Positions 61,098 to 64,000 of a stretch of 64,000 nt of DNA are shown piece after piece. Location: positions 17,618 through 81,617 of the forward strand of contig NZ_BJTV01000024.1 of assembly GCF_007176755.1 (NCBI RefSeq). Direction: 5' to 3'. The translations under genes and the position numbers were made by a program. Under the pieces are notes generated by a model. The model was given only the letters and a program-made list of their open reading frames with translations, did no database searches and had not been told where the DNA came from. The first letter of the stretch is position 1, and each line of letters begins with the position of its first letter. Source of the stretch: Streptomyces sp. 1-11 (GTDB lineage: Bacteria; Actinomycetota; Actinomycetes; Streptomycetales; Streptomycetaceae).

Positions 61098-63068
61098 GTG
61101 CGCAGGCGCAGCATCTCGATCGCGACGTCACTGGCGGTCGTCCTCGGTTCCGCGTCCCTGATAACGGGCGTGGCGGGGCCGGCGGCGGCCGACTCGGCGA
61201 AGGTCCTTCCGGTGAAGGCGGTCGGCGACATCATCGTGGACGGCGCCCACCGTCGGGTCTACGTCTCCGATCCGGCCGGCGGCAAGATCGTCGTCACCGA
61301 CTACAGCGGCACGGTGAAGGCGACGCTCACCGGCCTTTCCGGCGTGAGCGGCCTGGCGCTGTCCGCCGACTCCGGACAGGTGTACGCGGCCGTCAAGAAC
61401 GGCAACCGGATCATCTCGGTGGAGACGAGCACGTACACGCAGACCGCGAGTTATCCGGTGGGCGTGGCTCCCGGCGACCTGGAGGTGGTGGACGGCCGGA
61501 TCTGGTTCGCCCACGGCACGAACTTCGGCTCGCTGGACGTCTCCGGCCCCGAACCCGTCGTGCACCTCGCCCAGCGGGGCGACGTCGACTTCTCCGGCGC
61601 TTTCGGCATGTTCCTGGCGTCCGACCCGGCCGTGCCGGGCGTCCTGGTGGCCGGCAACGGTGGCCGGCTGGCCGTGTACGACGTCTCGGCCGACGGGGCG
61701 GTACTGCGGGTCAAGGGCGACATGGACACCGCCGTGCGGCAGCTGGACCTGACGCCCGACGGCGAGCAGGTCCTCACCTCGTGGGGCGACCCGGAGTACG
61801 GCTACGGTCTGGGCGCCTACTCGGCCACCGATCTCACCGAGCGGCCGGGCTACCCCATCGACGCCTACCCGAACGCGGTGCGGGTCGCGCCCGACGGCAG
61901 CGTCGCGGGCGGCAGCTCCTCATGGTACGAGCCCGACGTCCACATCCACCGGCCCGGCGATGCGGTGCCGGTGCGGGAGTACGACTTCCCCAACACCGGC
62001 AACAGCAGCGGCGCCGACACCCTCGTGGACGGAGCGCTCGCCTGGGCGCCGGACTCGAGCCGGGTCTTCGCCGTCTCCGAGAACACCTACGGCACGTACA
62101 CCCTGCGCGCCCTGACCGACCCGACCAAGGAGCTGCCCACCCTCAAGGTGTCGGCCCCCGGCACGTCGGAACGGGGCAAGAAGCTCACCGTCACCGGCAA
62201 GCTGACCTCGAGGACTCCCCTGGCCGCGGGCACCGCCCTGAAGGTGACCCGTACCGACGTCGACTCCCCGGACGGCAAGGCGCTGGCCGCCGTCACGACG
62301 AAGGCGGACGGCGGTTTCTCCTTCACCGACACCCCGCCGGCCGGCGGGAAGGTCACCTACAAGGTCTCCTACGCGGGCGACGCCACGCACGCTCCGGCCT
62401 CCGGTTCGGACGCGGTGGACGTCCCGCGCAAGGCGACGTCGCTGACCCTGAACAACAACGGCAAGCTGTACGCGTACGGCAAGGACGTCACCTTCACCGC
62501 GCACCTCGGCACGACGTACAAGAACCGCACCGTCTCGCTCTACGCGGACCCCTTCGGCTCCGACAAGCCGAAGAAGCTGCTGAAGACGGCCAAGGTCAAC
62601 TCCAGCGGCAACCTGTCGGCGACCGTCGACATGACCCGGGACACCGCCGTCACGGCGGTCTTCGCCGGCGACGCCCGCTATGCGTCGAAGACCGTGAAGT
62701 CCACGGCGTACGCACAGGTGAAGGTCTCCACCGCCGTCTCCAAGCACTACAAGACGGGCCGGATCGGCTCCACGAACTACTACTACTTCCACAAGAACAC
62801 CGATCCGGTGTTCACCACGACCATGACCTACTACGCCGGCCGCAAGCAGCGTTTCCAGCTCCAGGTCTACTACCAGGGCTCCTGGCACGACTCCGGCTCG
62901 CAGTACTTCGCGCTGGGGGCGGGCGGCAAGTCGGCCGTGCGCCTGGAGGCGGCGGGCACAGCCGGCGTCCGCGCCCGCATGCGCTCGTCGTACGTCAACG
63001 GCTCCTCCGGCGACAGCGTCAACTCCACCACGCACGGCGCCTGGAAGTACTTCACCTTCACCAACTGA
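61098..63068 (+). CDS. secreted beta-propeller protein with Ig-like repeats
   Basis: 656 residues. GTG 61098 begins the signal sequence RRRSISIATSLAVVLGSASLITGVAGPAAA. Residues about 35-345 form a YVTN/NHL-like propeller (VGDIIVDGAHRRVYVSDPAGGKIVVTDYSG, VSGLALSADSGQVYAAVKNGNRI). About 350-560 hold two Ig-like domains (LTVTGKLTSRTPLAAGTALKVTR and VTFTAHLGTTYKNRTVSLYA). The last about 95 residues are a Tyr-rich domain (STNYYYFHKN... KQRFQLQVYYQGSW). Cell-surface or matrix role inferred. A strong terminator follows. Confidence 0.85.
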   Translation: MRRRSISIATSLAVVLGSASLITGVAGPAAADSAKVLPVKAVGDIIVDGAHRRVYVSDPAGGKIVVTDYSGTVKATLTGLSGVSGLALSADSGQVYAAVKNGNRIISVETSTYTQTASYPVGVAPGDLEVVDGRIWFAHGTNFGSLDVSGPEPVVHLAQRGDVDFSGAFGMFLASDPAVPGVLVAGNGGRLAVYDVSADGAVLRVKGDMDTAVRQLDLTPDGEQVLTSWGDPEYGYGLGAYSATDLTERPGYPIDAYPNAVRVAPDGSVAGGSSSWYEPDVHIHRPGDAVPVREYDFPNTGNSSGADTLVDGALAWAPDSSRVFAVSENTYGTYTLRALTDPTKELPTLKVSAPGTSERGKKLTVTGKLTSRTPLAAGTALKVTRTDVDSPDGKALAAVTTKADGGFSFTDTPPAGGKVTYKVSYAGDATHAPASGSDAVDVPRKATSLTLNNNGKLYAYGKDVTFTAHLGTTYKNRTVSLYADPFGSDKPKKLLKTAKVNSSGNLSATVDMTRDTAVTAVFAGDARYASKTVKSTAYAQVKVSTAVSKHYKTGRIGSTNYYYFHKNTDPVFTTTMTYYAGRKQRFQLQVYYQGSWHDSGSQYFALGAGGKSAVRLEAAGTAGVRARMRSSYVNGSSGDSVNSTTHGAWKYFTFTN

Positions 63069-63074
63069 CCGCCG

Positions 63075-63110
63075 GGGCGGAGAGGGCCTCGCTCAAGGCC
63101 TTCTCCGCCC
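63075..63110 (+). terminator. 14-bp stem hairpin
   Basis: GGGCGGAGAGGGCC (63075-63088) pairs with GGCCTTCTCCGCCC (63097-63110), one wobble pair, eight-base loop, immediately after the propeller gene. Confidence 0.8.
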
Positions 63111-63211
63111 GGGCTGGCCGCGCCTGGCACGTCTTGGAGGGGTCGATGATGCCGCCACTGCCCCGCCGTGTGCAGGGCCGCGCTCGAGGTGCGCACCGCG
63201 GCTGTCCCGGG

Positions 63212-63685
63212 TCAGCGGGGGTGTGCGCCGTGCAGCACGCGTGAGCCTGCTCTGCCGCTCGCCGCGGCCGGGCGGAACCGGTGACTGAAGTTCAGGGCGA
63301 TGTCCAGGGCGAGGAAGTTCTGTCCGCTGTCCGTGCGGGCGCGCAGCAGGATGCGGTGCTCGGCCACCGGTACCGTCTCGGGGAGCTGGAGGTCCCACGT
63401 CTGCTGCCACGGTCCGGCAGCCGGTCTGGGGTCACCCGAGAGCCTCGCGCCCAGACTCTCGAGGAGGTCGGGCAGCAGGTAGTTTCTCTCGAGCATCTTC
63501 ACAGGCCCGAATTTCATGATGACGTTGCAGGTGACCCGGGTCAGGTCGACGGGCTCCTTGAGGTGGCCCCTCATCTCCCAGCGGGCCCGGTGTCCCAGCC
63601 AGGGCAGCGCCGGGGTCAGCGTGACGGTGAGGCGGTCCAGGACGCAGGTGCCGTCGCTCACGTCTTCCACCAGGCGGATGCTCAT
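63212..63685 (-). CDS. protein with possible ML (lipid-recognition) fold
   Basis: 157 residues; GAGGAG before ATG 63685. No signal peptide or membrane helix. WLGHRARWEMRGHLKEPVDLTRVTCNVIMKFGPVKMLERNYLL and LPETVPVAEHRILLRARTDSGQNFLALDIALNF resemble the alternating strands of ML/NPC2-type lipid-binding domains, but the usual Cys pairs are absent. Function unknown; assignment is tentative. Confidence 0.55.
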   Translation of the reverse strand: MSIRLVEDVSDGTCVLDRLTVTLTPALPWLGHRARWEMRGHLKEPVDLTRVTCNVIMKFGPVKMLERNYLLPDLLESLGARLSGDPRPAAGPWQQTWDLQLPETVPVAEHRILLRARTDSGQNFLALDIALNFSHRFRPAAASGRAGSRVLHGAHPR

Positions 63686-63951
63686 GTCACTCCTCACCCG
63701 TTTGCGGACCGGGAAAGCGTCGGACGGACGGCCGGGGCGGCCGCCCCGGGACACACGTCGGCGGGCACAGAACCGCAGGTGGGCGCACCTGTGAAGGGGA
63801 AGGGTGGCCGTCCCGGCGCCGGATGCCGTATGCCCGGCATCCGGCGCCGGCAGGGCTGTGCGGGACGTGACCGCCGCGCACATGGGCCAAACTGGGACCC
63901 CGGCCCGATTCCGGCGGGCCGGGGCTCCACAGTCACACGACGGGCCGCGGA

Positions 63952-64000
63952 CTAGTACTCGTCGTCGTGGTGACGCTTGACCACGCGGAAGCTGGCCAGC
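63952..64000 (-). CDS. C-terminal end of a gene cut by the window edge
   Basis: The last 15 codons read LASFRVVKRHHDDEY followed by TAG. The frame is open to the window end. Too short to identify. Confidence 0.45.
   Translation of the reverse strand, partial: LASFRVVKRHHDDEY

Noticed and set aside
60792..63068. A 758-residue protein starting at 60792
   Set aside because: The first about 100 codons include a separate membrane-helix relic and a noncoding stretch; the signal peptide begins at GTG 61098.

Overview
The window is high-GC DNA with strong G/C preference at third codon positions, purine-rich ribosome binding sites, GTG and TTG starts, many one-component regulators and NarL-type two-component pairs. 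It also carries a tap-tpg operon (46474-49326), the telomere replication genes of Streptomyces linear replicons. The best reading is a Streptomyces or close relative, probably the accessory arm of a linear chromosome or a large linear plasmid. No rRNA, tRNA, CRISPR array or intact insertion sequence was seen.

Layout. 1-3.1 kb: end of a secreted protein, a helix-turn-helix regulator and a small secreted SH3-like protein. 3.4-8.1 kb: a fatty-acyl-CoA oxidation block (acyl-CoA dehydrogenase, PadR regulator with a perfect palindrome at its start, acyl-CoA oxidase). 8.1-10.7 kb: regulator debris, hchA, a frameshifted unknown gene and a 35-bp tandem repeat. 10.8-15.2 kb: a two-component system divergent from an MMPL exporter. 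15.6-17.8 kb: an aldo/keto reductase relic, a DMT exporter and a glycine amidinotransferase-like enzyme. 18-24 kb: MarR plus SRPBCC pair, DNA ligase relic, reductase, hydrolase, AraC regulator and a class C beta-lactamase-fold hydrolase. 24.2-33.9 kb: a second two-component system, a TetR/methyltransferase pair with twin operators, a second serine hydrolase, an XRE-cupin regulator facing a YbaK-SDR operon across a 32-bp palindrome, and a LysR/cupin pair. 34.1-39.9 kb: DoxX protein, a membrane Ser/Thr kinase with an altered catalytic loop, a WD40 relic and a 927-residue LuxR-type regulator. 40-45.9 kb: a hydrolase with a Cys nucleophile, a small monooxygenase, two convergent SDRs separated by ten heptamer repeats, regulators and small proteins. 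46-49.6 kb: gene scars, then tap-tpg closed by two hairpins. 49.6-64 kb: small membrane proteins, a CGNR zinc finger protein, a LysE exporter, reductases, a decayed P450, a MarR/hydrolase pair and secreted cell-surface proteins.

How it fits together. The dominant pattern is small divergent modules: one regulator facing one enzyme or transporter across a short operator-bearing gap (PadR, MarR twice, TetR, XRE-cupin, LysR twice, AraC, XRE/SDR). Between them lie at least eight truncated or frameshifted gene relics, as expected for a replicon arm undergoing deletion and gene gain. No single large biosynthetic cluster is visible. The points most worth following are the operator architectures, the Cys-for-Ser hydrolase, the non-RD kinase and the tap-tpg locus with its own upstream palindrome.
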